A DNA stretch of 5,737 nucleotides from Thermodesulfovibrionales bacterium (GCA_022865525.1 JALHSV010000248.1:1-5737), one strand, 5' to 3'; counted from the first letter of the stretch, positions 1 through 5,673 are shown. Notes: generated by a model from the sequence alone, not told the origin. Translations and numbers: made by a program.

Positions 1-44
1 CAGTTACACAGGAATCCTATAATTTTCGGCTCAAAGTCCTTTAT
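1..44 (-). CDS. MvhD/FlpD-like hydrogenase iron-sulfur subunit, N-terminal fragment
   Basis: Only the first 14 complete codons lie in the window. Read from position 44 leftwards they give (M/I)KDFEPKIIGFLCNW, with the last codon cut by the window edge. The EPKIIGFLCNW core is the typical N-terminus of the small [2Fe-2S] electron-transfer protein MvhD/FlpD (methyl-viologen-reducing hydrogenase delta family), where the Cys is a likely cluster ligand. In known systems this protein sits beside HdrA and passes electrons between hydrogenase or formate dehydrogenase and HdrA. The reading frame has no ATG, GTG or TTG: a TGA lies upstream inside the hdrA end, and the only plausible start for the expected N-terminus is ATA at 44-42. 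A GAGGAG Shine-Dalgarno site stands 8 bases before it. The gene overlaps the hdrA stop codon, as in ATGA-type coupling. The family call rests on about 11 residues; the start codon is inference. Confidence 0.72.
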   Translation of the reverse strand, partial: MKDFEPKIIGFLCN

Positions 45-1996
45 TGTAATATCTCCTCGATCTCAGCACATACCTGCTCTGTTGTAAAGTGTTTACTCTT
101 TGCAGAACCGCTCGGACATGCCGCCACGCAGGTCCCGCATCCCTTGCAAAGAATGGTATTCACAACAGCAACCCCTTTCGCCCTGTCAAAAACAATAGCT
201 TTGTATGGACAGAGTCCCAGACAAATCATGCAGCCCGAACAGGCATCTCCATTGATTTCGGCAGTCATCGCATGCAGTTCCAATTTCCTGCCGGGAACAA
301 GCATGGAGAGAATCTGCCCTGCTGCGGCAGCCCCCTGGGCAATCGACCCCTGGATATCCTTTGGACTCTGCGCGCAGCCTGCGATGAATATCCCTTCAAT
401 ATTTGTTGATACCGGGGCAAGTGTTTTATGCCCTTCAGAGAAAAATCCATCCTTACCCTGAGAAATCGAGAGTATCTCCGAAAGCATGTTTGAATTCTTC
501 GCCGGAATCATAGCCGGGCAGAGCACCACCATATCAACAGAAATTTTCTTCCGTTTCCCTGATACATCAGTGCAGGAGAGATTGATTCTCTCTTTGCTCT
601 GTTTTGTGATTACATTCATTGGAAGTGACGTCCGGATAACCCTGAAATTTTTCCATTCCCTGATAGAATCCAAAAAAGACTGATTGTCTTTTCCCGGGAC
701 ACACCAGTCAGCATAGAGATCATATACCTTTACAGCAGGTGAACGTTTTTTTACCATGTGAGCAAATTTCACTGCATACAGACAGCAAACACCCGAACAA
801 TAATCCTTCACGCCCTTATCCCTGCTTCCCACACAATGGATTATTGCAAGGGATTTTGGTTCTCCTGCGTTCTTCATCAGGAGTTTCCCCCCGGTGGGGC
901 CATTCTGGGACAAGATTCTCTCGAATTCAAGGCTTGTATATACCTCGGGTATCTTGCCATAGCCGAAGCGAGGGAGAGCCGAAGGATCAAACAGTTCAAA
1001 ACCGGTTGCTACAATTATTCCACCGACATTTCTCTCAAGGATTTCATCCCTGTCATCATAATCGATTGCATCAAAGTGGCAGGCCTGCTTGCAGATTGTA
1101 CAGTCCTGACCGTGAAAACGCAGGCAGGTTTTTCTGTCAATCACAGGCACGTTGGGGAGCGCACCGGCAAAAGGCAGATCGATAGCTTTCCTGTCACTCA
1201 GGTTAGAATTGAATTCATTTTTGGTAGTGATCGGACACTGTTCATAACATGCCCCGCACCCGACACACTTGCTCTTATCCACAAATCCGGCCTTTTTCTC
1301 TATCCTGACAGTAAAATTACCCACAAACCCAAGGACTTCCTGAACTTCACTGCAGGTCAATAATTCTATGTTCTCATGATACAGAATCTCATCCATCTTC
1401 GGCTGCAGCATGCATGAAGAGCACTCCATCGTAGGGGAAACATCTTCGTACTGTATGACCTTTCCTCCGACGAAAGAATTTTTTTCCACCAGATAGACCC
1501 TTCTTCCAGATTGAGCTAATATCAGTGCAGCCTCTATCCCGGCGACACCCGCTCCTATAACAAGCACGTCTGTATTGCAATCGATCTCTTGTATTTCCAA
1601 TGGTTCATGCAGTGCCACTCGCTTAACTGCTGCCCGTACGTAACATCGGGCTTTTTCACCTGCCTGAGATTTATCAGCAGTCACCCATGCAACCTGCTCC
1701 CTGAGATTTACCATTTGAAACAGAAAAGGGTTGAAACCGGCTCTCTGGAGGACGTTTCTGAAAGTTTTTTCGTGCTCTCTTGGACTGCAGGCAGCAATAA
1801 CAACCCGGGCAGGCTCGTGATGCATGACATCATTAATCAGAAAATTCCTGCCTTCTTCAGAACAGAGGAGATTATGGATTTTGACGTATGCAACGTCATT
1901 AAGGCTGGACGAATATCTGGAGAGTTCGCTGAGATCTAATTTTTCAGAAATGTTCGTGCCGCAGCTGCAGATGTATACACCGACACGTACCTTCAT
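41..1996 (-). CDS. hdrA: HdrA-like heterodisulfide reductase subunit A (FAD and multi-[4Fe-4S])
   Basis: This is a 651-residue cytoplasmic flavo-iron-sulfur protein, the length usual for full HdrA. Numbering is from the ATG. The N-terminal domain carries CSCG at 10-13, C45 and C70. A thioredoxin-reductase-like FAD domain follows with GAGVAG at 148-153 and the ECSSC pair C192/C195. An inserted ferredoxin domain has C244/C247/C250/C254 and C291/C299/C302/C306. The FAD domain resumes with the HCVGSRD and YCSGVCC motifs (C388, C400, C404, C405) and the GCAQSPKDIQ flavin motif near 540. A C-terminal two-cluster ferredoxin ends it (C586/C589/C592/C596 and C617/C620/C623/C627). HdrA family members mediate electron flow between ferredoxin, an MvhD partner and other carriers, and bifurcate electrons in some complexes. 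The mvhD-like fragment directly downstream supports this role; hdrB and hdrC are not visible. A TTG codon lies directly before the ATG (1999-1997) and could also start. The ribosome site is weak (GACGAG, 8 bases upstream). The electron partner cannot be told from sequence. Confidence 0.95.
   Translation of the reverse strand: MKVRVGVYICSCGTNISEKLDLSELSRYSSSLNDVAYVKIHNLLCSEEGRNFLINDVMHHEPARVVIAACSPREHEKTFRNVLQRAGFNPFLFQMVNLREQVAWVTADKSQAGEKARCYVRAAVKRVALHEPLEIQEIDCNTDVLVIGAGVAGIEAALILAQSGRRVYLVEKNSFVGGKVIQYEDVSPTMECSSCMLQPKMDEILYHENIELLTCSEVQEVLGFVGNFTVRIEKKAGFVDKSKCVGCGACYEQCPITTKNEFNSNLSDRKAIDLPFAGALPNVPVIDRKTCLRFHGQDCTICKQACHFDAIDYDDRDEILERNVGGIIVATGFELFDPSALPRFGYGKIPEVYTSLEFERILSQNGPTGGKLLMKNAGEPKSLAIIHCVGSRDKGVKDYCSGVCCLYAVKFAHMVKKRSPAVKVYDLYADWCVPGKDNQSFLDSIREWKNFRVIRTSLPMNVITKQSKERINLSCTDVSGKRKKISVDMVVLCPAMIPAKNSNMLSEILSISQGKDGFFSEGHKTLAPVSTNIEGIFIAGCAQSPKDIQGSIAQGAAAAGQILSMLVPGRKLELHAMTAEINGDACSGCMICLGLCPYKAIVFDRAKGVAVVNTILCKGCGTCVAACPSGSAKSKHFTTEQVCAEIEEILQ
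53..58 (-). promoter_or_regulatory. Shine-Dalgarno site for the mvhD-like gene
   Basis: GAGGAG, read on the minus strand inside the last codons of hdrA (two Glu codons), ends 8 bases before the ATA at 44-42. This spacing is what a ribosome binding site for a start at 44 would need, and it supports placing the start there despite the unusual codon. Confidence 0.5.
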
Positions 1997-2104
1997 CAAT
2001 TGTGCTCGTCTGCCGTTTTCAGGAGACTATGCATTTGCCGATCCCCGATCTTTTTATTAGGATCTCTCTTAAACTTTGTTATACTCTATAGCACATCAAA
2101 TAGC

Positions 2105-2134
2105 TTGGGGATATATGTATCACAACGATATGAT
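2105..2134 (+). promoter_or_regulatory. Possible sigma-70 promoter of tRNA-Ala
   Basis: TTGGGG (2105-2110) and TATGAT (2129-2134) are separated by 18 bases. This would start transcription around 2141, giving a 5' leader of about 14 bases before the tRNA. The -10 box is a good match and the -35 box only moderate. No other convincing pair is seen in the 155-base gap between the divergent hdrA and the tRNA. Confidence 0.45.
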
Positions 2135-2154
2135 ATTATATCAGAAAATAGTAT

Positions 2155-2230
2155 GGGCGGTTAGCTCAGCTGGGAGAGCGCCACGTTCGCAACGTGGAAG
2201 TCGGGGGTTCGAATCCCCTACCGTCCACCA
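2155..2230 (+). tRNA. tRNA-Ala (anticodon CGC)
   Basis: A complete cloverleaf can be folded by eye. The acceptor stem is GGGCGGT with ACCGTCC. The D arm is GCTC/GAGC. The anticodon stem is CCACG/CGTGG around loop TTCGCAA, placing anticodon CGC at 2188-2190. The T arm is GGGGG/CCCCT around TTCGAAT. The third acceptor pair is G3:U70, the classic alanine identity element, so the CGC anticodon (reading GCG) and the identity pair agree. Discriminator A73 and the CCA end are encoded. No terminator follows, and a small open reading frame begins 23 bases after the CCA, so the primary transcript may continue into it. Confidence 0.98.
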
Positions 2231-2253
2231 TTGAAAATCTGCAGAGTTATGGT

Positions 2254-2559
2254 ATGATTGAAATAGTGAAAATGGGAAAAGCAAACAATTTAATACTGAA
2301 CGTGCATCAAAAACTCCACACGGCCCTCTGCAGTGAAAAGGGGCAGACCCTCGTGGAACATTCACTTATTATTGGCAGTATTTCAGGTTCCTTTGCAATC
2401 GTTCGGGACCATCCGTACCTTATTATCGGCATAGCAATACTGCTGCTTATTTTCTTGCTCTTCTGGAAACCGAAGCTTTTCGCTACCCTGGTTTTTATTG
2501 CAGTTCTTGTTGCCATAGTATTCTTCATTTACCGTTGGGTTGAACACGGACATATCTGA
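2254..2559 (+). CDS. Small membrane protein with Flp-pilin-like N-terminal motif
   Basis: This gene encodes about 101 residues from ATG 2254, or 95 from the ATG at 2272; both have weak ribosome sites, so the start is uncertain. Counting from 2272, a polar N-terminal stretch leads to KGQTLVEHSLII at residues 23-34. It resembles the class III signal of Flp/Tad pilins, in which a prepilin peptidase cuts after Gly and the mature chain has Glu at +5 and Tyr at +6. Here Glu+5 is present (residue 29) and the Tyr is His. True Flp pilins end soon after one hydrophobic helix. This protein instead has a weakly hydrophobic segment (31-44) with an Arg and a Pro just after it, then two strong membrane helices at about 49-64 and 69-87, and a short polar tail (RWVEHGHI). 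I do not recognise a named family. It could be a pilin-derived membrane protein or an unrelated one with a chance motif. No tad or cpa genes are in the window. It may be cotranscribed with the tRNA just upstream. Confidence 0.65.
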   Translation: MIEIVKMGKANNLILNVHQKLHTALCSEKGQTLVEHSLIIGSISGSFAIVRDHPYLIIGIAILLLIFLLFWKPKLFATLVFIAVLVAIVFFIYRWVEHGHI

Positions 2560-2624
2560 GCGCAAAACTGCGGGAATGCAGAGACTCTCCACCGGGAAGT
2601 AATATCAAGAAAACGCCTTTCTGA

Positions 2625-2641
2625 ATGACAAACCGTGTCAT
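2625..2641. promoter_or_regulatory. Perfect inverted repeat ATGACA-N5-TGTCAT, possible operator
   Basis: Six-base arms ATGACA (2625-2630) and TGTCAT (2636-2641) flank AACCG. The centre lies about 107 bases upstream of the start expected from the sigma-54-like element at 2714-2729, a normal distance for an enhancer-binding-protein site. It could instead be an RNA hairpin at the end of the preceding gene, but no T-run follows, which argues against a terminator. Confidence 0.35.
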
Positions 2642-2712
2642 GTATTCACTGTTCTTGACGAATAGTTTCCTGAATATCCATTGTAATTCAATATATTATC
2701 AGCTAATCTGAG

Positions 2713-2740
2713 TTGGCACATAAAATGCTTTAAATATAAT
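2713..2740 (+). promoter_or_regulatory. Strong sigma-70-type promoter for the short RNA
   Basis: TTGGCA (2713-2718, five of six consensus bases) and a perfect TATAAT (2735-2740) are separated by 16 bases. The predicted start is about 2748. The only unit it can drive before the next terminator is the roughly 58-base RNA ending at 2805. The same bases also fit a sigma-54 element, listed separately. Confidence 0.6.
2714..2729 (+). promoter_or_regulatory. Possible sigma-54 (-24/-12) element overlapping the sigma-70 promoter
   Basis: TGGCAC followed by ATAAAATGCT matches the TGGCACG-N4-TTGCW pattern with correct spacing. The GG is at 2715-2716 and the GC at 2727-2728. The mismatches are A for G after TGGCAC and A for the first T of TTGC. 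Transcription would start near 2740. Because TTGGCA/TATAAT explains the same bases, this reading is an alternative or a second mode. Confidence 0.35.
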
Positions 2741-2747
2741 TAAGTTT

Positions 2748-2805
2748 GAAATGTAACTCCTTTCTCACCTCCCCCTGGGCTCTCGGCAAAGAGAGCCCCT
2801 TTTTT
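2748..2805 (+). ncRNA. Candidate short regulatory RNA with anti-Shine-Dalgarno sequence
   Basis: A good promoter and a strong intrinsic terminator bracket about 58 bases with no usable open reading frame. The 5' half looks unstructured and pyrimidine-rich, with CTCCTTTCT (2757-2765) running into TCACCTCC (2765-2772) and further C residues. The 3' half is the terminator hairpin and T-run, a layout seen in Hfq-dependent small RNAs. TCACCTCC is identical to the anti-Shine-Dalgarno core at the 3' end of bacterial 16S rRNA, so the RNA could pair with GGAGGUGA-type ribosome sites. No known RNA family is recognised. The function and even the expression are inference. It could instead be a terminated leader, but the next gene has its own promoter beyond the terminator. 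Confidence 0.5.
2777..2805 (+). terminator. Strong rho-independent terminator
   Basis: An 8-bp GC-rich stem, GGGCTCTC (2777-2784) with GAGAGCCC (2791-2798), closes a GGCAAA loop and is followed by a C and six Ts (2800-2805). There is no T-run on the opposite strand, so it acts on plus-strand transcripts. It lies about 220 bases past the stop of the membrane-protein gene and directly behind the promoter at 2713-2740. Confidence 0.9.
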
Positions 2806-2836
2806 ATAAGCGATAATATGATGTCCTATGATTTAC

Positions 2837-2865
2837 TTGACTTAAAAAAAACTTATTCTTAATAT
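2837..2865 (+). promoter_or_regulatory. Sigma-70 promoter of the coiled-coil gene
   Basis: TTGACT (2837-2842) and TAATAT (2860-2865) have the ideal 17-base spacer, which includes an A-run. The expected transcription start is about 2871-2873, only 8-10 bases before the ATG at 2881 and on top of the in-frame TTG at 2872, so the mRNA would have almost no 5' leader. Confidence 0.65.
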
Positions 2866-2880
2866 AGAGCATTGAATGCA

Positions 2881-3216
2881 ATGAAAAAAACTCCTTCAGA
2901 TACAATTCCCCTTTCCCCGGACATTCTCCGTCTTATTGTGAATTTGGAGAAACAGCTTGCGGAACAAAGAGACCAGATAAAAAAGATGGAGGGGAAAACA
3001 GCCCAACTTGAAAAAAATTTCAAGATTTTAATCAGTGAGTTAATACATTCAGGGTGTATTAATGTGCCTGAACGAAGAAAAATGATTAAAAGAAGCATTC
3101 TCGATCATGAGGCACTTATCAATCTTTTAAAGAAGAAGGGCATTGTCAGTAAAAGGGAATTCCTCAAAGAAATAAAGCAACTCGTACAAAGAGAAAAGAA
3201 AACCAGTAGCGAGTAA
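2881..3216 (+). CDS. Small coiled-coil protein of unknown function
   Basis: The product has 111 residues from ATG 2881; an in-frame TTG at 2872 would add three. There is no signal peptide, membrane helix or cysteine cluster, and only one Cys. After a short polar start, about residues 15-57 form a charged amphipathic helix with leucine/isoleucine spacing typical of a coiled coil (LEKQLAEQRDQIKKMEGKTA region). A short break around SGCINVPERR is followed by a second helical part ending in LDHEALINLLKKKGIVSK and KEIKQL, a Lys-rich C-terminus. The arrangement is typical of small conserved proteins without assigned function; dimerisation through the coiled coil is inference. The gene is flanked by its own promoter and a hairpin, so it is a single-gene unit, convergent with porB. 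The start choice is uncertain: AGAG at 2866-2869 is the only weak ribosome site, 11 bases before the ATG. Confidence 0.75.
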   Translation: MKKTPSDTIPLSPDILRLIVNLEKQLAEQRDQIKKMEGKTAQLEKNFKILISELIHSGCINVPERRKMIKRSILDHEALINLLKKKGIVSKREFLKEIKQLVQREKKTSSE

Positions 3217-3240
3217 AAAAGATTTGCTCACCGTAAACCG

Positions 3241-3258
3241 ATCTCTGAGATCAGAGAT
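3241..3258. terminator. Possible bidirectional hairpin between convergent genes
   Basis: ATCTCTG (3241-3247) and CAGAGAT (3252-3258) form a 7-bp stem with loop AGAT. It begins one base beyond the porB stop codon and 24 bases beyond the coiled-coil gene stop. On the plus strand it is followed only by TT, A and T. On the minus strand a T-run (complement of A3215-A3220) comes about 20 bases later. It may protect or end both transcripts, but it is weak as an intrinsic terminator. Confidence 0.4.
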
Positions 3259-4197
3259 TTATGAGGTAAAACAAGCCTCCTCTTTCTGCAACTTCTCCCA
3301 TTCCCAGTCGATATCTGTTTGAATTTTTGCTAATAACCCTTCATTTTCTGGTTTGAAGAGATGTTTGAATCTTCCCTGTGGTTTCAGGAAATCGACAACC
3401 GGTTTCTTTTCTTTCGGCTTGAAGGTTATTTTCGTCACACCGTTTTCAATTTCATACAGTGGCCAGAAACAGGTCTCGACCGCCAGTCTGCTCAGCATAA
3501 TCGCGTCGTCAGTCCTTGTTCTCCATCCCCTGTTACATGGTGCCATGATATTCATAAATTTCGGGCCGCTTATTTCCAGTGCCTTTCTTACTTTCTTCAT
3601 AAGGTCACTCCAGTGACTTGGAGATGCCTGTGCAACATAGGGAATATTATGAGCAGCCATGATTTTTGTCAGGTTCTTTCTCTTCTCAGTCTTTCCCGGC
3701 ACAACACTTCCTGCAGGTCTCGTTGTAGTATCAGCTCCAAACGGTGTAGCGCTTGAACGCTGTATGCCTGTATTCATGTAAGCACCATTGTCATAACAGA
3801 TGTAGAGCATGTCATGACCGCGTTCCATGGCTCCTGAAAGGCTCTGCAGTCCGATATCGTATGTGCCGCCGTCGCCTCCAAAGGCGATAAACTTGATATC
3901 CTGGCTTATTTTCCCCTGCTTCTTCAATGACCGGTACATCGTCTCAACCCCTGAAAGAGTTGCAGCCGCATTCTCAAAGGCATTATGAATCCATGGAATC
4001 TTCCAGGATGTGTAGTCTGAAATACAGGTCGAAACTTCAAGGCATCCTGTAGCATTTGCAGCAACAACAGGATAATCGGATGCAAGGAGAACCATTTTTA
4101 CGACTATTGGTGCCCCACACCCTGAGCACAACCTATGGCCCGACGATATGTTAATTTCCCTCTTTGAGAGCTCTTTGAGTGTCAGTGCTTTTGCCAT
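3259..4197 (-). CDS. porB: 2-oxoacid (probably pyruvate):ferredoxin oxidoreductase, beta subunit
   Basis: This 312-residue protein is close to the usual PorB length. It binds thiamine pyrophosphate and the [4Fe-4S] cluster nearest to it. The TPP/Mg motif is GGDGGTYDIG at 107-116 with DNGAYMNTG at 136-144. Cluster cysteines are C24 and C27 (CSGCGAP), C52 (TGCLE) and C221 (APCNRGW), matching the four ligands of the family. Other family signatures are the SWKIPWIHNAFEN stretch (64-76) and SGAMERGHD (121-129). Together with PorA it makes the active site that decarboxylates the 2-oxoacid and forms acyl-CoA. The ATG follows the porA stop by one base, with GAGGG as ribosome site inside the porA end. 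It is the last gene of the operon; a hairpin follows directly. Substrate (pyruvate versus branched-chain or other oxoacid) is not settled by the sequence. Confidence 0.95.
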   Translation of the reverse strand: MAKALTLKELSKREINISSGHRLCSGCGAPIVVKMVLLASDYPVVAANATGCLEVSTCISDYTSWKIPWIHNAFENAAATLSGVETMYRSLKKQGKISQDIKFIAFGGDGGTYDIGLQSLSGAMERGHDMLYICYDNGAYMNTGIQRSSATPFGADTTTRPAGSVVPGKTEKRKNLTKIMAAHNIPYVAQASPSHWSDLMKKVRKALEISGPKFMNIMAPCNRGWRTRTDDAIMLSRLAVETCFWPLYEIENGVTKITFKPKEKKPVVDFLKPQGRFKHLFKPENEGLLAKIQTDIDWEWEKLQKEEACFTS

Positions 4198-4198
4198 A

Positions 4199-5380
4199 TT
4201 ATTCCCTCACTCCTATGTATTCTTTGTAATTCCTCACCGTTCCTGTTTGTGCAACATCCACAAGCTCATTGAGTACAAGCTCTGCATGCCCTGGCAAATA
4301 ATCCCTCCCGCCAAGTCCATATATTTTATTGATCAGTATTGGTCTTTCCCGGTATGGATAGAGGCTTGTGGCAATGTCCACAAATACCGGCCCGAAGGAG
4401 CCTCCGAAACAGTCCGCCCTGTCGAGTACACAAAGTGCTTTCAGGTGTTTCAATGCTTCCCCTGTCTCTTCATAGGGGAAAGGCCTGTATAATCTGGGCT
4501 TGAACAAACCTGCTTTAATTCCCCTGTCTCTGAATTCATCAACGACATCCTTCGACGTACCCGCTGCTGAATTGAGGATAACGAGCCCTATCTCTGCGTC
4601 ATCAAGCCTGTATGTCTCGAATAATCCGTATTTTCTCCCTGACAATTGTGCAAAGTCATCAGCAACATCAAGGACGACTTGCGCAACCTTCGTGGCAACT
4701 TCTGCCTGTGCCCTTCGGTACTCCATGTAATAGTCAGGGAGGATAAGAGGGCCATAACTGACCGGATGTTCAATGTCCAGAAGCGGATTCAACTGCTTGA
4801 ATTTGCCAACAAAAGCCTGCACGTCCTGGTCATCCAGATATTCCAGTCTCTCTATCGAGTGGCTTATGATGAAGCCATCCATACAGATCATTGCCGGAAG
4901 TCTTATGTCCATATGCTCTGCAATACGGAATGCCTGTATTGTATTGTCATACGCTTCCTGCCCATTTTCAGACCAGAGCTGTATCCATCCGGTATCTCGT
5001 GCACCCATTGCATCTGAATGGTCACCATGGATATTCAATGGAGCTGAGAGAGCCCTGTTTACGACAGGCATGACGATGGGGAGTCTTGTCCCGGATGCAA
5101 TAAACAATATTTCCCACATGAGTGCCAGTCCCTGCGATGAAGTCGCGGTGATAACCCGTCCACCCGCTGCAGATGCACCGACACATGAGCTCATCGCACT
5201 GTGTTCACTCTCTACAAGGATCAACTCTGTCTTCACCTGGCCGTCTGATACAAAACTCGAAAACCGCTGCATCATTTCCGTTTGCGGGGTTATGGGATAG
5301 ACAGCACAGACATCCGGATTTACCTGTCTGAGGGCATTGGCAACAGCTTCATTTCCTGTTACTGCAACCACCTTTGCCAT
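4199..5380 (-). CDS. porA: 2-oxoacid (probably pyruvate):ferredoxin oxidoreductase, alpha subunit
   Basis: The 393-residue length is typical of PorA. It is the large catalytic subunit that, with PorB, binds TPP, the oxoacid and CoA. Family signatures are clear: YPITPQTE at 28-35, the VESEHSAM stretch at 56-63 with the conserved glutamates, TATSSQGLALMWE at 78-90, and NRALSAPLNIHGDHSD at 108-123. T31 and R109 sit where pyruvate-contacting Thr and Arg residues are found in the pyruvate enzyme, which favours pyruvate as substrate. The GPVFVDIATSLY region near 330-341 and the C-terminal GRDYLPGHAE (358-367) belong to the later domains. The start ATG overlaps the porD stop by one base (TAATG), with a strong GGAGGGG site 5 bases upstream, so translation is probably coupled. 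Subunit identity is certain; the pyruvate assignment is likely but not proven. Confidence 0.95.
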   Translation of the reverse strand: MAKVVAVTGNEAVANALRQVNPDVCAVYPITPQTEMMQRFSSFVSDGQVKTELILVESEHSAMSSCVGASAAGGRVITATSSQGLALMWEILFIASGTRLPIVMPVVNRALSAPLNIHGDHSDAMGARDTGWIQLWSENGQEAYDNTIQAFRIAEHMDIRLPAMICMDGFIISHSIERLEYLDDQDVQAFVGKFKQLNPLLDIEHPVSYGPLILPDYYMEYRRAQAEVATKVAQVVLDVADDFAQLSGRKYGLFETYRLDDAEIGLVILNSAAGTSKDVVDEFRDRGIKAGLFKPRLYRPFPYEETGEALKHLKALCVLDRADCFGGSFGPVFVDIATSLYPYRERPILINKIYGLGGRDYLPGHAELVLNELVDVAQTGTVRNYKEYIGVRE

Positions 5381-5673
5381 TATTTCCCCTCCTCTACCAT
5401 GATAATCGCCTTTTTGCCTTTTTTACCGGGACATTCAAGTGCGCATAGTCCGCAGCCCTTGCAAAAATCATAGTCAAACTCAGCCCTCTTTCCGTCCTTA
5501 ACTTTAATTGCCATATCAGGGCAGTACATCCAGCAGAAAAGACACTGGATGCAGTTCTCTTCGATCCAGACAGGCTTGAATGACCTCCATGAGCCAGTCT
5601 TAAATTCTCTTGAATTCCCGGCGTCGGTAATTACCGCTCCTGGATTTACCTCTTTCCAGCTTTTCAGTTTCAT
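5380..5673 (-). CDS. porD: 2-oxoacid:ferredoxin oxidoreductase, delta (ferredoxin-like) subunit
   Basis: This is a 97-residue small iron-sulfur subunit of usual length. Two [4Fe-4S] motifs are complete: C41-xx-C44-xx-C47-xxx-C51P and C71-xx-C74-xx-C77-xxx-C81P. Before them is the SWRSFKPVWIEENC stretch (28-41) common in PorD. It carries electrons from the PorAB core out to soluble ferredoxin. Its ATG overlaps the porG stop as ATGA, and AGGAGG lies 10 bases upstream within the end of porG, a very good ribosome site. The position between porG and porA gives the standard porGDAB order. A separate delta subunit of this kind marks the four-subunit enzyme rather than the single-chain form. Confidence 0.95.
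   Translation of the reverse strand: MKLKSWKEVNPGAVITDAGNSREFKTGSWRSFKPVWIEENCIQCLFCWMYCPDMAIKVKDGKRAEFDYDFCKGCGLCALECPGKKGKKAIIMVEEGK

Noticed and set aside
89..1363. Several open plus-strand frames of 60-200 codons opposite hdrA, and similar ones opposite porA and porB
   Set aside because: They lie antisense to strongly conserved coding sequence and show no recognisable motifs; they are shadows of the real genes.
2078..2125. Promoter for hdrA on the minus strand (TTGTGA-N17-TATTTG, or TATAAC alone)
   Set aside because: The paired boxes match consensus poorly (about half the bases), and TATAAC has no acceptable -35 partner, so no promoter is called.
2194..2253. Upstream extension of the membrane-protein frame into the tRNA
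   Set aside because: The bases up to 2230 are fully accounted for by the tRNA structure; the extension would translate the anticodon and T arm.
2311..2334. Lipoprotein signal at the Cys before the GQTLVE motif
   Set aside because: The residues before Cys (H-T-A-L) do not fit a lipobox and no hydrophobic signal core precedes them.
2561..2584. Small hairpins just after the membrane-protein stop (CGCA/TGCG, CTGC/GCAG)
   Set aside because: Only 4-bp stems and no T-run; not credible as terminators.
2751..2756. ATG-TAA start-stop minimal reading frame in the short RNA
   Set aside because: Six bases without a ribosome site; expected by chance.
2741..2776. Minus-strand reading of the short-RNA region as a strong ribosome site (GGAGGTGAG)
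   Set aside because: No minus-strand start codon with a usable frame follows; a GTG inside it opens only about 12 codons. The plus-strand terminator explains the orientation better.
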